Positions 25,946 through 34,261 of a stretch of DNA of 35,307 bases are shown here, in pieces (position 1 is the stretch's first letter; each line of letters starts with the position of its first letter). The stretch comes from Helicobacteraceae bacterium (GTDB lineage: Bacteria; Campylobacterota; Campylobacteria; Campylobacterales; SZUA-545), in assembly GCA_031275395.1 (NCBI GenBank), contig JAISOU010000080.1:1-35307 (forward strand), read 5' to 3'. The notes beneath the pieces are model-generated. The model had not been told where the DNA came from. It saw only the letters and a program-made list of their open reading frames with translations, and made no database searches. A program made the position numbers and the translations under genes.

Positions 25946-26785
25946 ATGTCGATAATTGGATTACGCGATATCAGCCGCGAAGAGTTCAAGCTATTTCAGG
26001 ATTACGTCTATAAAAACGTCGGAATCGCGCTTGCCGATCACAAAATAACGCTTGTTCAGGGTAGGCTCGCAAAACGGCTTCGCGCCTTAGGTCTTAATTC
26101 GTATAAAGAGTATTACGATTATATGATCGCCGATCATTCGGGCGAAGAGGAGTATCAGTTAATCAGCGCGATTAGCACCAACGTTACGCAATTTTTCCGC
26201 GAGGGATCGCAGTGGGATTTTTTAAACGACGAGTTGCCAAAGATTCTCGCAAGAAAACGCGAAAAGAAATTGCGAATATGGTCGGCGGCGTGTTCTAGCG
26301 GTGAAGAACCTTATTCGATCGCCATCTTTTTACATACGCATATCAACGATTTTTCTCAATGGGATATAAATATATTGGCGAGCGATATATCAAAACGAGT
26401 TTTAGCCAAAGCGAAAAACGGCGTTTATGAAGAGAAAGATATTCAAGGCGTGCCGCGCAATCTTTTAAACTCTTATTTTGCGATCGGAAAAAACGAAAGG
26501 GGAGAAAAAGAGTATGGCGTAACCGACCCGATTAAACGTATGATCACATTCAAAATGTTTAATCTAGTTTATGACAGCTTTCATTTTTTCGCCTCTAACT
26601 TTGATATTATTTTTTGCAGAAACGTGATGATCTATTTTGACGCGCAAACCCAACATCGGTTAATAAGCTCTTATCATAAAGTTTTAAACGAGAACGGTTT
26701 GCTTTTTGTGGGGCATAGCGAATCGCTCACTCGTAATAAAGAGGAGTTTAAGCTGATTAAACCCTCTATTTATATCAAAATATGA
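25946..26785 (+). CDS. cheR: Chemotaxis glutamate methyltransferase CheR
   Basis: 279 residues from ATG 25946, chosen for the AGGAAG motif 9 nt upstream; a TTG at 25919 would add nine residues without support. CheR methylates glutamates of chemoreceptors using SAM. It has the N-terminal helical domain (REEFKLFQDYVYKNVGIAL), the receptor/SAM core (TNVTQFFREGSQWDFL, IWSAACSSGEEPYSIAI, ILASDIS) and the C-terminal FDIIFCRNVMIYFD. There is no C-terminal pentapeptide-binding extension. The stop overlaps the ATG of the kinase gene (ATGA). It is first in cheR-kinase-cheD-cheB. Confidence 0.95.
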   Translation: MSIIGLRDISREEFKLFQDYVYKNVGIALADHKITLVQGRLAKRLRALGLNSYKEYYDYMIADHSGEEEYQLISAISTNVTQFFREGSQWDFLNDELPKILARKREKKLRIWSAACSSGEEPYSIAIFLHTHINDFSQWDINILASDISKRVLAKAKNGVYEEKDIQGVPRNLLNSYFAIGKNERGEKEYGVTDPIKRMITFKMFNLVYDSFHFFASNFDIIFCRNVMIYFDAQTQHRLISSYHKVLNENGLLFVGHSESLTRNKEEFKLIKPSIYIKI

Positions 26786-27684
26786 AAGGCAAAAAAATGG
26801 CGGAGATTTATAACCTAACCGATCAAGAGTTGATCGCCGAGCTAACGCGCCGACTCGATCAAAAAAACGCTTCAATCGAAGAGGTGGAGTTTATGACCAA
26901 AAAACTCCTATCTCTTAACGAAGCTACAAAAGACGCGGAATCGATTAAAGATCGGTTTATGTCGCTGATGAGAAGCGCGTTTTCAAACCCGATCAATTCG
27001 CTGTTGGATCTTGCCGACTCGTTAGAGGATAAAAGCGATCTAGATCGCTTTAGTTCTACCGTGAAAAAACTGTGCTTGGAGCTATCTCGCCTTGATTTTC
27101 ATTTCAAGAATATATTAGCCGCCGCCGAGATTGAAGAGGGTAAAATCAAATGCGTTTATACCCCGATTGATTTTAACGCCGTTTTTCAGAGCGCGCTAAA
27201 AACGTTTTACCGCCTTATAGCCGAGAAAAATCTTCTTGTCGTATTAAAAAATAACGACGACCGCGATTTTATAAGCGACAAATATAAGATTTATATGATT
27301 TTATTAAATCTGATCTCTAACGCGTGCGAATACTCCTATCCAGATTCTAAAATTGCCGTAAGCCTTAAAAAACGCGAAAACTCTTACGAGATTATGGTAG
27401 AAGATTCCGGCGAAGGGATTGTAGCGTTATACGCCGCGCAAGTTTATACCAGATTTTCGCAGTTTGATAGCGGAAAAACTCGCGTTTATCCGGGTCTTGG
27501 CTTAGGGTTAAGCGTGGCGCGAGGATTTACGGAATCTCTTGACGGATCGATCGACTTTCAAAGCGAAGAGGGTTATACGGTCTTTCGCGTAACGCTTCCG
27601 CAGATCGGCGCTGTAAATTGCGCTAACTACCCGATAGAAGAGATCGCTTTTGACGATTTCAAAAAAGAGGCGCTGGAGTTATAG
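26782..27684 (+). CDS. Sensor histidine kinase-like protein lacking the phospho-acceptor His
   Basis: 300 residues, cytosolic. A short helical N-terminus is followed by a dimerisation-like helix pair (FMSLMRSAFSNPINSLLDLAD) and a full HATPase domain: N box LLNLISNACEYS, G1 box VEDSGEGI, G2 box GLGLGLSVARG. In the usual H box (SHELRTPLN) the His is conserved; here the aligned stretch is RSAFSNPIN with no His, so autophosphorylation at the normal site looks impossible. It may be a scaffold or a phosphatase/ATPase-only regulator of CheB. ATG 26797 with AAAGGC upstream is an alternative start. It lies between cheR and cheD in one operon. Confidence 0.82.
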   Translation: MKGKKMAEIYNLTDQELIAELTRRLDQKNASIEEVEFMTKKLLSLNEATKDAESIKDRFMSLMRSAFSNPINSLLDLADSLEDKSDLDRFSSTVKKLCLELSRLDFHFKNILAAAEIEEGKIKCVYTPIDFNAVFQSALKTFYRLIAEKNLLVVLKNNDDRDFISDKYKIYMILLNLISNACEYSYPDSKIAVSLKKRENSYEIMVEDSGEGIVALYAAQVYTRFSQFDSGKTRVYPGLGLGLSVARGFTESLDGSIDFQSEEGYTVFRVTLPQIGAVNCANYPIEEIAFDDFKKEALEL

Positions 27685-27687
27685 ATT

Positions 27688-28179
27688 TTGGAGCGTATTT
27701 ATAAGCGACATTTTATTCGCATAGGAGAGATATGCGTCGCCGAAGAACCTATGGAAATAGCCACGGTGCTTGGATCGTGCGTGGGCGTTTGTCTATTCGA
27801 TCGAGAGTTAAAAATAGGCGGATTAAATCACTATCTCTTACCGCTTTGGAACGGCAACGGATTGCAAAGCCCAAAGTTTGGCAACATATCGATTCCAAAA
27901 ATGATCAATCAAATGCTTGCCGTCGGCTGTAAAACGGATAATATGGAAGCGAAAGTTTTTGGCGGCGCGGATATAAATAAAACAAACTTGGAGCATATGA
28001 TGATCGGTAAAAAAAACGTCTTGATCGCAAGGGAGTTGTTGGCGCAAAATCATATACCGATCGTCGCGGAAGATACGGGCGGAACGCGAGGCAGACGGAT
28101 TGTTATAAGAAGCGATACAAATCGGGTATGGCTTCGCTACGCGGACGGCGAGGAAAAGGCAAAAATCGATGGCGGTTAA
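27688..28179 (+). CDS. cheD: Chemoreceptor glutamine deamidase CheD
   Basis: 163 residues, the typical CheD size. CheD deamidates receptor glutamines and can dock with CheC. The catalytic Cys is C31 in VLGSCVGVCLFD, His is H48 in GGLNHYLLP, and T26 completes the triad pattern; AKVFGGADI and DTGGTRGRRI are family blocks. The start is TTG, 3 nt after the kinase stop, with no good Shine-Dalgarno motif, so translation is probably coupled. It overlaps cheB by 11 nt. Confidence 0.94.
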   Translation: MERIYKRHFIRIGEICVAEEPMEIATVLGSCVGVCLFDRELKIGGLNHYLLPLWNGNGLQSPKFGNISIPKMINQMLAVGCKTDNMEAKVFGGADINKTNLEHMMIGKKNVLIARELLAQNHIPIVAEDTGGTRGRRIVIRSDTNRVWLRYADGEEKAKIDGG

Positions 28180-29200
28180 TGTGCTAATATTTGAACGTAG
28201 CGAAAAATCGCATGGCGTAGCGGCGTTTGATATTCTGAAAAAAGCGCCCGATATCAATGTGATCGGCGTGGCTAAAGAGGTTTTGGAAAGCTACGATAAG
28301 GCGAACAAGCTAAATCCCGACGTAATCGTGATCGACGCGGAATCGCGCAAAACGGGCGGGGCGTATTTTTTGCAACAGTTTGCGCGGCGAAAGCGTTCGC
28401 CGATCGTCTTTTTTACGCCGCTTCAAAAGGGTGAATCTCCCGCCGTTTTGGAGGCTTTGGAAATAGGCGCGATCGATTTCGCAATCAAACCGCGAGCGCC
28501 CAATTCAAGCGTTGAAAAAGAGCTGATCGACAAAGTTTTGGCGGCGGCAAAAGCCAAAATCCGTCCATCTTCAGACGCTGATCGCGTCAAAACGACGGCA
28601 AAGGTTTTTAGCGCCGAAAAGACAAAAAAGGTGATCGCGATCGGCGCGAGCACGGGCGGCACGGAAGCGTTAAAAGAGGCGCTGATACGAATGCCAGAAA
28701 ACGTGCCGGGTATTGTGATCGTCCAGCATATGCCCGCGGCTTTTACGAAACCTTTTGCGCAACGACTCGATTCGCTGTGCGCTATAAACGTCAAAGAGGC
28801 GGAAGACGGCGACGAAGCCTTGACGAATTTGGCGTTAATCGCGCCGGGTAATCGCCATATGGTTTTGCGTAAAAGCGCGTCGAAATACTACGTCGAGATC
28901 ATAAGCGGCGATAAGGTTTCGGGTCATCGCCCAAGCGTCGATGTGCTGTTTAACTCCGTCGCAGAGTGCGCGGGAGCGAACGCCGTCGGCGCGATTTTGA
29001 CGGGAATGGGCGGCGACGGCGCGCGCGGACTGCTAAAAATGCGCAAAGCGGGCGCAAAAACAGTCGCGCAGGACGAAAAAACGTGCGTCGTTTTCGGTAT
29101 GCCAAAGGTGGCGATCGAGCTTGGCGGAGTAGACAAGATCGTGCCGTTAGAGATGGTGGCGTCCGCCGTGATGCAATTTGTCGCGGAGATTGGCGTTTAA
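28169..29200 (+). CDS. cheB: Chemotaxis methylesterase CheB with a degenerate receiver
   Basis: 343 residues: a receiver-like domain (1-115), a linker, and the methylesterase domain (153-343) that removes receptor methyl groups. The esterase triad is intact: S161 in GASTGGT, H187 in QHMP, D283 in GMGGDGA. In the receiver the phospho-acceptor D56 and K107 remain, but the acidic metal-binding pair (DD in VDDS) reads E9-R10 (IFERS). Mg2+ binding and phosphorylation are therefore probably weakened. Control may come instead from the His-less kinase-like neighbour. Its ATG overlaps the cheD end, so it is translationally coupled. Confidence 0.94.
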   Translation: MAVNVLIFERSEKSHGVAAFDILKKAPDINVIGVAKEVLESYDKANKLNPDVIVIDAESRKTGGAYFLQQFARRKRSPIVFFTPLQKGESPAVLEALEIGAIDFAIKPRAPNSSVEKELIDKVLAAAKAKIRPSSDADRVKTTAKVFSAEKTKKVIAIGASTGGTEALKEALIRMPENVPGIVIVQHMPAAFTKPFAQRLDSLCAINVKEAEDGDEALTNLALIAPGNRHMVLRKSASKYYVEIISGDKVSGHRPSVDVLFNSVAECAGANAVGAILTGMGGDGARGLLKMRKAGAKTVAQDEKTCVVFGMPKVAIELGGVDKIVPLEMVASAVMQFVAEIGV

Positions 29201-29342
29201 GGCGATCGCCTTTGGTTAGTCCGTCGCTTTGTCGTTCGTAAAACGCGACTTTTTAGCGTTTATTAAGAGGCAATAGACTAAAATCCGCCTTTCGTTTTCG
29301 TTTTTTTACGTTGCGGCAAGCAAAAAGCGCGTATTTCAAAGT

Positions 29343-29419
29343 GGCAGGGTAGCTCAGGCGGTTAGAGCGTAGGATTCATAACCCTAAGGTCAGGGGTTCG
29401 ATTCCCCTCTCTGCTACCA
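29343..29419 (+). tRNA. tRNA-Met (anticodon CAT)
   Basis: A 77-nt cloverleaf with encoded CCA: acceptor GGCAGGG/CTCTGCT, D-arm GCTC/GAGC, anticodon loop TTCATAA, T-arm AGGGG/CCCCT. The body (GTAGCTCAG, a 1-72 pair present as G-U) suits the elongator type rather than initiator; tRNA-Ile(CAT) with lysidine cannot be excluded. The last anticodon-stem pair (A-C next to the loop) is mismatched. Confidence 0.93.
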
Positions 29420-29589
29420 CTCGACAGTCCTTATCCCCGCCGCGCCTCTTTTCGCTCTTGCGCGCCATTTTTATCCTTAAGCGTAAATAAAGCGCTTTAC
29501 AACGAAAAATCCGTAACGCTTGCGACCGCGATCGTCGGCTAATTAGCTTTTTGGCAAGATAGGCGCAACTAAAAGAACGAGAAAGAGCG

Positions 29590-31779
29590 ATGGAACGAAA
29601 ACGCTTTGAGATTGTCGGCGTCGTTCAGGGGGTAGGTTTTCGCCCTTTTGTCTATCGGTTGGCAAACGAACTTAAACTAAGCGGCAAAGTCTATAACGAC
29701 GGTTTTGGCGTTGCGATCGAGGCGCAGGGCGATAGCGGGGCGATCGCCGAGTTTCAAGCGCGACTAACGAGCCAAAAGCCCGCCGCCGCCGTTATTTCGC
29801 GTATCGATAGCTTCGCGATCGAAGCGCGAAACGAGGCGAACGCGCTCTTTACAATCGATCCGAGCGCCAAAAGCGACGTAATCAAAGCGCATATTCCGCC
29901 CGATACCGCGATATGCGCCGAATGTGAAAAGGAGCTTTTTGATCCCTCTGATCGCCGTTTTTTGCATCCGTTTATCTCGTGTTCGCACTGCGGCGCGAGA
30001 TATACGATCATCTCCTCTCTGCCTTACGATCGCCCTTTGACCTCTATGCGATCTTTCGTTATGTGCGAAAAGTGTCGAAGCGAGTACGAAAATCCGCTCG
30101 ATCGTCGCTTTCACGCGCAACCAATCGCCTGCAACGAGTGCGGATCGGTTTTGACGCTCTTAAACGCGGCGGGTAAAGCGATCGCGCAAAACCGAGAGGC
30201 GATCGAAAAAACCGCGGAGGCGATCGAAAACGGCGCGATCGTCGCAATCAAAGCGCTAGGCGGCTATCAGCTATGTTTAGACGCTAAGAACGACGAGGCG
30301 ATCGGGCGCTTACGCGAACGCAAAAAAAGAGCGTTAAAACCTTTGGCGGTTTTATTTCCTTCGATCGAAGAGGTCGAGCGGCGGGCGATCGTAACCGATA
30401 CGGATCGCGAATTGTTATCGTCCAAACGCCGACCAATCGTTTTGATGAAAAAGGGCGAAGGTTACGATCTTAGCCCGCTTGTAGCGCCAAAGATCGATCG
30501 TATCGGCGCTATGCTTCCTAGCTCGCCAATTCAATATCTGTTTTTGAAAAGATTGAACCGCGCGCTGATCTCCACCAGCGCGAATATATCCGAATCGCCT
30601 ATTATCATCGACGAGAAAACGCTTTTTACCTCTTTGGGCGGCGTTTTTGATTTTGCGCTAACTCATAACCGCGAAATTATCAACGCCTGCGACGATAGCG
30701 TGGCGCAGACGATCGAAAATCAGACGGTAATGATTCGCCGCGCAAGAGGTTTCGCGCCCGAAGTTTGCGTTTTGTCGCGCAAGCTGCCCGCGAGCGCCCT
30801 TGCGCTAGGCGCGGAACAAAAAAGCGCGATCGCGATCGGATTTGACAAAAACGCGGTTGTTAGCCCGCATATTGGCGATCTTTTTAACATCGAGGCGCAA
30901 GAGTATTTTGAGCGCGCCGTCGCGACGCTAAAGCGGCTCTATCGTTTCGAGCCGCAAAAAATTATCTGCGATCGTCACCCGCGCTACTTTACGACGGAGT
31001 TTGCCAAAGCGCAAAACCTGCCGATCGTTCAGGTGTGGCATCACCACGCTCACGCGCTCGCGGTTATGGCGGAATACGGGATAAGCTCCGACGTTCTTGC
31101 GATCGCGTGGGACGGATCGGGCTACGGCGCGGACGGAACGATATGGGGCGGAGAGTTTTTGATCGCCTCTTATTTTGATTTTACGCGCATAGCGCATATC
31201 AAGCCTTTTGCCCTGATCGGCGGCGAAGCGGCTATCAAAGAGCCGAAGCGAATCGCCGCGTCGCTTCTTTACGAAGCTAAAATCGACGGCGCTATGATCG
31301 ATCGCAACTACGAAATAATGCTTAAAAAACGGCTTAATTCGCCATTGACAAGCTCTATCGGCAGGCTATTTGATGGCGTAGCGTATCTTGCGGGCGTTCA
31401 AACCGAATACGGATTTGACGGACAGAGCGGACTTATGATCGAGACGCTCTACGACGAAAATGAAACGCGAAGCTATCCGTTCGAGATTGAAAACGGCGCG
31501 ATCGACTGCTCGCCTATGATTAAAGCGATAGCGGCGGGCGCGAACGCCCAAGAGATCGCCAGTCGATTTTTGAATACGCTTTGCGAAGCGGCGGTTATAA
31601 TCGCAAATAGCATCGATCTGCCGATTGTTCTTTGCGGAGGCGTATTTCAAAACAAAACGCTCGCCAATATGCTTCTTAAAAAACTACGCGCAAACGGCAA
31701 AAAAGTTTATCTGCCCGAAAAGTTTCCGCCTAACGACGGCGCGATCGCGCTAGGACAACTTGCCTACGCGAAAGAGTAA
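29590..31779 (+). CDS. hypF: Carbamoyltransferase HypF, [NiFe]-hydrogenase maturation
   Basis: 729 residues, full length. HypF uses carbamoyl phosphate to make the thiocarboxamide on HypE that becomes the active-site CN ligands. Domains are acylphosphatase (VQGVGFRPFVYR, residues 11-23), two C4 zinc fingers (C109, C112, C131, C134 and C159, C162, C181, C184), a YrdC-like domain (about 200-380; KALGGYQLCLDA, KRRPIVLMKK), and a Kae1-like domain (about 390-729) with HHHAHALAVMAEY, WDGSGYGADGTIWGGEF and GGVFQNKTL. It stands alone here; hydrogenase and other hyp genes must lie elsewhere. Confidence 0.96.
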   Translation: MERKRFEIVGVVQGVGFRPFVYRLANELKLSGKVYNDGFGVAIEAQGDSGAIAEFQARLTSQKPAAAVISRIDSFAIEARNEANALFTIDPSAKSDVIKAHIPPDTAICAECEKELFDPSDRRFLHPFISCSHCGARYTIISSLPYDRPLTSMRSFVMCEKCRSEYENPLDRRFHAQPIACNECGSVLTLLNAAGKAIAQNREAIEKTAEAIENGAIVAIKALGGYQLCLDAKNDEAIGRLRERKKRALKPLAVLFPSIEEVERRAIVTDTDRELLSSKRRPIVLMKKGEGYDLSPLVAPKIDRIGAMLPSSPIQYLFLKRLNRALISTSANISESPIIIDEKTLFTSLGGVFDFALTHNREIINACDDSVAQTIENQTVMIRRARGFAPEVCVLSRKLPASALALGAEQKSAIAIGFDKNAVVSPHIGDLFNIEAQEYFERAVATLKRLYRFEPQKIICDRHPRYFTTEFAKAQNLPIVQVWHHHAHALAVMAEYGISSDVLAIAWDGSGYGADGTIWGGEFLIASYFDFTRIAHIKPFALIGGEAAIKEPKRIAASLLYEAKIDGAMIDRNYEIMLKKRLNSPLTSSIGRLFDGVAYLAGVQTEYGFDGQSGLMIETLYDENETRSYPFEIENGAIDCSPMIKAIAAGANAQEIASRFLNTLCEAAVIIANSIDLPIVLCGGVFQNKTLANMLLKKLRANGKKVYLPEKFPPNDGAIALGQLAYAKE

Positions 31780-31800
31780 CGTTTGCCTACGATTGCGGCG

Positions 31801-31926
31801 TTATAAAATTGTCGCCTTCCGCGCTTTTGCGATCTCGCCTAGCCATTCGGCGAACAATAAGCGATCGCGGACGTAAGCGCCTTGAAAGGCTTGCCGCGCC
31901 GCGTTTATAATTAGCGTTAGGCTCAA
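31801..31926 (-). CDS. Possible small ORF after the flotillin gene
   Basis: 41 codons from a TTG at 31926, just downstream of the flotillin stop on the same strand. The reading looks protein-like and amphipathic (INAARQAFQGAYVRDRLLF, then EIAKARKATIL) but matches nothing I know. There is no Shine-Dalgarno motif. It may be the remnant of a gene or a chance frame in GC-rich sequence. Confidence 0.2.
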   Translation of the reverse strand: MSLTLIINAARQAFQGAYVRDRLLFAEWLGEIAKARKATIL

Positions 31927-31947
31927 GACAAAATGATAGCTTTTTAT

Positions 31948-33267
31948 CTAAGCTTTTGCGCCGTCCGATTGCGCCGCCGGTTTTTGTTTCTTATTATCGT
32001 GGCTTGCTTTGCCCTCTTCGGCTACCGATCCTAAAAACTCCGGTAGATCAAGCCCCGCTTGTTTAGCTACTTCGTGAAGCGGCGGCAGGGTTTTGATTAG
32101 ATTTTTCATAAAGTTGGCGGTAGAGCTTTTACCGTCGCCCCCGCCTTCCCAAACGGTAACTTTATCTATCTTGATATTTCTGATCGCTTCGGTTTGCATC
32201 TTAACGATCTCTTCAAGTTTTTCAACCAAAAGCAATGTCGTAGCCGTTTTGCCGTCGCCATTTGCCGCTTTGATCATATTTTGATAACCTTGCGCTTTAG
32301 CGTCTAATACTTTTTTCACGCCTTCTGCTTCCGCAGTTTTAACAAGTATGATCGCTTTGGCTTCGCCTTCGGCTAAGAGCCGTTGTTGCTCCGCCTGCGC
32401 CGCCGCGTCAATCTCGATTTTACGCTTTTCGATCTCCTTGGGGACGACCTCTTCCGCTTCTAACCGACGTTGTTCGGCAAAGGCTTTCGCTTTTTGGATT
32501 TCAGCTTCCGCCTCTTGTTGCGCCACTTCGCCCCGTTTTGCCGCTTCCGCTTCGCGCTCTAAAAGAGTCGCGGTCGATTTAGCTATTTCGGCTTTGGAGG
32601 CGTTTTCTCCCTCTACCGCTCTTGCGTTGAAATCGGCGATCTGAATACGTTGTTCTTTATCGTACTCCGCGACCTGAACTTGCTGTTCTTTATTAAGCTC
32701 GGCTACGCGCACCTCTTGCTCTTTATTATACTGCGCGATCTGAACCTCTTGCTCTTTGTTATATTCGGCGACCTTAACCTGTTGCTCTTTATTATATTCC
32801 GCTACGCGCACTTGTTCGTCTTTAGCGTATTGTGCGACTTGGATATGTTGATCTTTGCGCGCTTCGGCTTCTCCTACCGCGCCTTTTCTATCCTGTTCGG
32901 CTACGTCGACTTTAGCTTGGTTAATAGCGGTTGAAGCCGCCTTTTTACCGATACTCTCTATGTATCCCGATTCGTCGGTAATATCGGTAACATTAACGTT
33001 AATTAGACATAGTCCGATCTTATCAAGCTCCGTACCTACGTTTTTTCTAATCTCTTGTAGAAATCTCTCTCTGTCCTGATTGATCTGCTCGATTGTTAAA
33101 GAGGCGACGGTCAAACGTAACTGCCCGATAATGATCTCCGTCGCCATCGATTCAATATCGTTTCTCGTAAGCCCTAGTAGCCTAACCGCCGCAGAGTTCA
33201 TACTTTCGTCTTCCGTGGCGATCGCTACGGTAAAAGCGCTAGGTACATTGACCCTGATATTTTGCAT
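31948..33267 (-). CDS. Flotillin-like protein, main C-terminal part (frameshifted)
   Basis: 439-residue piece with the SPFH/band-7 core (QNIRVNVPSAFTVAIATED) followed by a long Glu/Ala/Gln-rich coiled coil and a short C-terminal region, as in YqiK/FloT flotillins that form large membrane-anchored cages in ordered microdomains. The ATG at 33267 is internal. The membrane anchor and first SPFH strands are in the upstream ORF (33225-33542), whose reading GALS should run directly into QNIRV. The junction holds TCTATATGC, and an AT-duplication-like or one-base change breaks the frame. It is downstream of an NfeD-like gene, its usual partner. Confidence 0.88.
   Translation of the reverse strand: MQNIRVNVPSAFTVAIATEDESMNSAAVRLLGLTRNDIESMATEIIIGQLRLTVASLTIEQINQDRERFLQEIRKNVGTELDKIGLCLINVNVTDITDESGYIESIGKKAASTAINQAKVDVAEQDRKGAVGEAEARKDQHIQVAQYAKDEQVRVAEYNKEQQVKVAEYNKEQEVQIAQYNKEQEVRVAELNKEQQVQVAEYDKEQRIQIADFNARAVEGENASKAEIAKSTATLLEREAEAAKRGEVAQQEAEAEIQKAKAFAEQRRLEAEEVVPKEIEKRKIEIDAAAQAEQQRLLAEGEAKAIILVKTAEAEGVKKVLDAKAQGYQNMIKAANGDGKTATTLLLVEKLEEIVKMQTEAIRNIKIDKVTVWEGGGDGKSSTANFMKNLIKTLPPLHEVAKQAGLDLPEFLGSVAEEGKASHDNKKQKPAAQSDGAKA
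32632..32862 (-). repeat. 11-residue (33-bp) tandem repeats in the flotillin coiled coil
   Basis: About seven consecutive 11-residue units of the type YNKEQQVKVAE, each encoded by 33 bp, with the first (ARKDQHIQVAQ) most divergent. They form a regular hendecad coiled coil. DNA similarity between units is high enough for recombination to alter unit number. Confidence 0.75.
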
Positions 33268-33542
33268 ATAGACAGCGCGCCCTTAAGCGGTATGTTGATC
33301 GTCAGCGGCGTTAGATCGAGGTATTGGTAATCCTGAATTAAAGGCCACACAAAAGCGCCGCCGCCGTGCAAACAATTCGCCGATTTGCCGCCGCCTACCT
33401 TCCCATAAACGACCAAAATCTGGTTTGACGCGCAACGTCTATATCTGCTGGCTAAAAAAATGATTAGCACAAAAATAAAAACGACGCTAAGAAGCGCGCC
33501 GATTAACGCAAAATTGGCGTCCTCCGAGAGAAAAGGCAACAT
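33225..33542 (-). CDS. Flotillin-like protein, N-terminal membrane-anchor part (frameshifted)
   Basis: 105-residue ORF: one transmembrane segment (about residues 12-34, ALIGALLSVVFIFVLIIFLA), then ASNQILVVYGKVGGGKSANC and LHGGGAFVWPLIQDYQYLDL, the start of the SPFH domain. After IPLKGALS the reading leaves the family and stops, while the other frame carries on (QNIRVNV). It starts 8 nt after the nfeD-like stop codon, so the two were an operon. Confidence 0.85.
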   Translation of the reverse strand: MLPFLSEDANFALIGALLSVVFIFVLIIFLASRYRRCASNQILVVYGKVGGGKSANCLHGGGAFVWPLIQDYQYLDLTPLTINIPLKGALSICKISGSMYLALLP

Positions 33543-33550
33543 TGTTTTTC

Positions 33551-33832
33551 CTATTGTTGAGATCTAAGCGCCCGAACTTCGAGCGTGTTGGAGTCGATCG
33601 CCTTGACAATCGAAACTTTTTCAAAAGACTCGATTCCGTTTTCGTTTTCGCAGATCGCGTCAAACTCGCGGTTCGCGCCGTTAAACGTAAAGATCACTCT
33701 GCCTACGCCCTTTGGCGGTATTCGCATATAGACTTCGCCGTTTTGCCCAACCGCTTGGTTAATATCGAAAACCGCGCCGCCGCTTCTGAGTTTTAGCGCG
33801 TAATGAAAAATTGCGACGGTGATAGCCATCAT
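33551..33832 (-). CDS. NfeD-like protein, C-terminal part after an in-frame stop
   Basis: The 93-residue ORF carries the end of a transmembrane helix and the soluble OB-fold domain of NfeD/YqiJ proteins (GQNGEVYMRIPPKGVGRVIF, then SFEKVSIVKAIDSNTLEVR). The frame is continuous with the upstream ORF (33887-34087): 18 further codons (FGLSIPLATLVAAIAGFA) lie between the TAG and this ATG. It is therefore one gene of about 178 codons interrupted by a single amber codon. Its usual partner is the flotillin directly downstream. Confidence 0.8.
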   Translation of the reverse strand: MMAITVAIFHYALKLRSGGAVFDINQAVGQNGEVYMRIPPKGVGRVIFTFNGANREFDAICENENGIESFEKVSIVKAIDSNTLEVRALRSQQ

Positions 33833-33886
33833 CGCAAAACCCGCTATGGCCGCTACTAGCGTCGCAAGCGGTATCGAAAGCCCAAA

Positions 33887-34087
33887 CTATTCTCCGGTTG
33901 CGAGTCCCGCCCAACCAAACATAGCGATAAATCCCGCAATGGAGTTTAAGGTTAGCAACTTAAACGCGCCTTCCGTAGCGACTAACTCGTCGGACATATC
34001 GTCCCCGAAACCGCCTACGATCGATAGCGCTACTCTAAGAATAAAAAAGAGCGTCCCCGCGAGCGCCGCGATCCAAAAAACGTTCAT
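33887..34087 (-). CDS. NfeD-like protein, N-terminal membrane part ending at an in-frame TAG
   Basis: 66 residues: TM1 (WIAALAGTLFFILRVALSI), the loop GGFGDDMSDEL, and TM2 (LNSIAGFIAMFGWAGLA). It ends at TAG 33887-33889, after which the same frame continues with the third helix and the OB domain. GGGAGG lies just before the ATG, so the start is certain. Confidence 0.8.
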   Translation of the reverse strand: MNVFWIAALAGTLFFILRVALSIVGGFGDDMSDELVATEGAFKLLTLNSIAGFIAMFGWAGLATGE

Positions 34088-34115
34088 TTTGGCAACCTCC
34101 CTGCAATTACCGCGA

Positions 34116-34121
34116 ATTATA
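34116..34121 (-). promoter_or_regulatory. -10 box of the nfeD-flotillin transcript
   Basis: On the minus strand AAGTATAATTCG contains a perfect TATAAT, 28 nt before the nfeD ATG and 14 nt before the GGGAGG Shine-Dalgarno motif (34096-34101). No clear -35. It is divergent from the dam promoter, about 100 nt away. Confidence 0.5.
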
Positions 34122-34223
34122 CTTGAAACTCTATTTTGCTTTTTAATAGCTTAAAGCGCTTGGGATTGAAGCTTCATTAGAACCTCTCGCTCGGCGGCAA
34201 AAATAACGGTAAATGTGGTATAG

Positions 34224-34229
34224 TATAAT
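34224..34229 (+). promoter_or_regulatory. -10 box of dam
   Basis: GGTATAGTATAATTTGCG holds a perfect TATAAT, 32 nt before the ATG at 34262. No -35 of note; the Shine-Dalgarno motif is weak (GACAAGC). Confidence 0.5.
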
Positions 34230-34261
34230 TTGCGTCCAAACGAAATAAACGACAAGCTTTG

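Noticed and set aside
29201-29290. Terminator after cheB at GGCGATCGCC
   Set aside because: The palindrome has no loop and no U-run; it is a copy of the common genomic octamer.
8937-31870. Cyanobacterial origin suggested by GCGATCGC
   Set aside because: Gene order and style (thrS-infC-rpmI-rplT with TTG starts, G/C tracts) fit Campylobacterota and no cyanobacterial genes are present.
1134-33889. Stop-codon reassignment (TAA in hsdR, TAG in nfeD read as sense)
   Set aside because: TAA, TAG and TGA all serve as ordinary stops in intact genes here (hypF TAA, helicase TAG, thrS and cheR TGA), so recoding is not supported.
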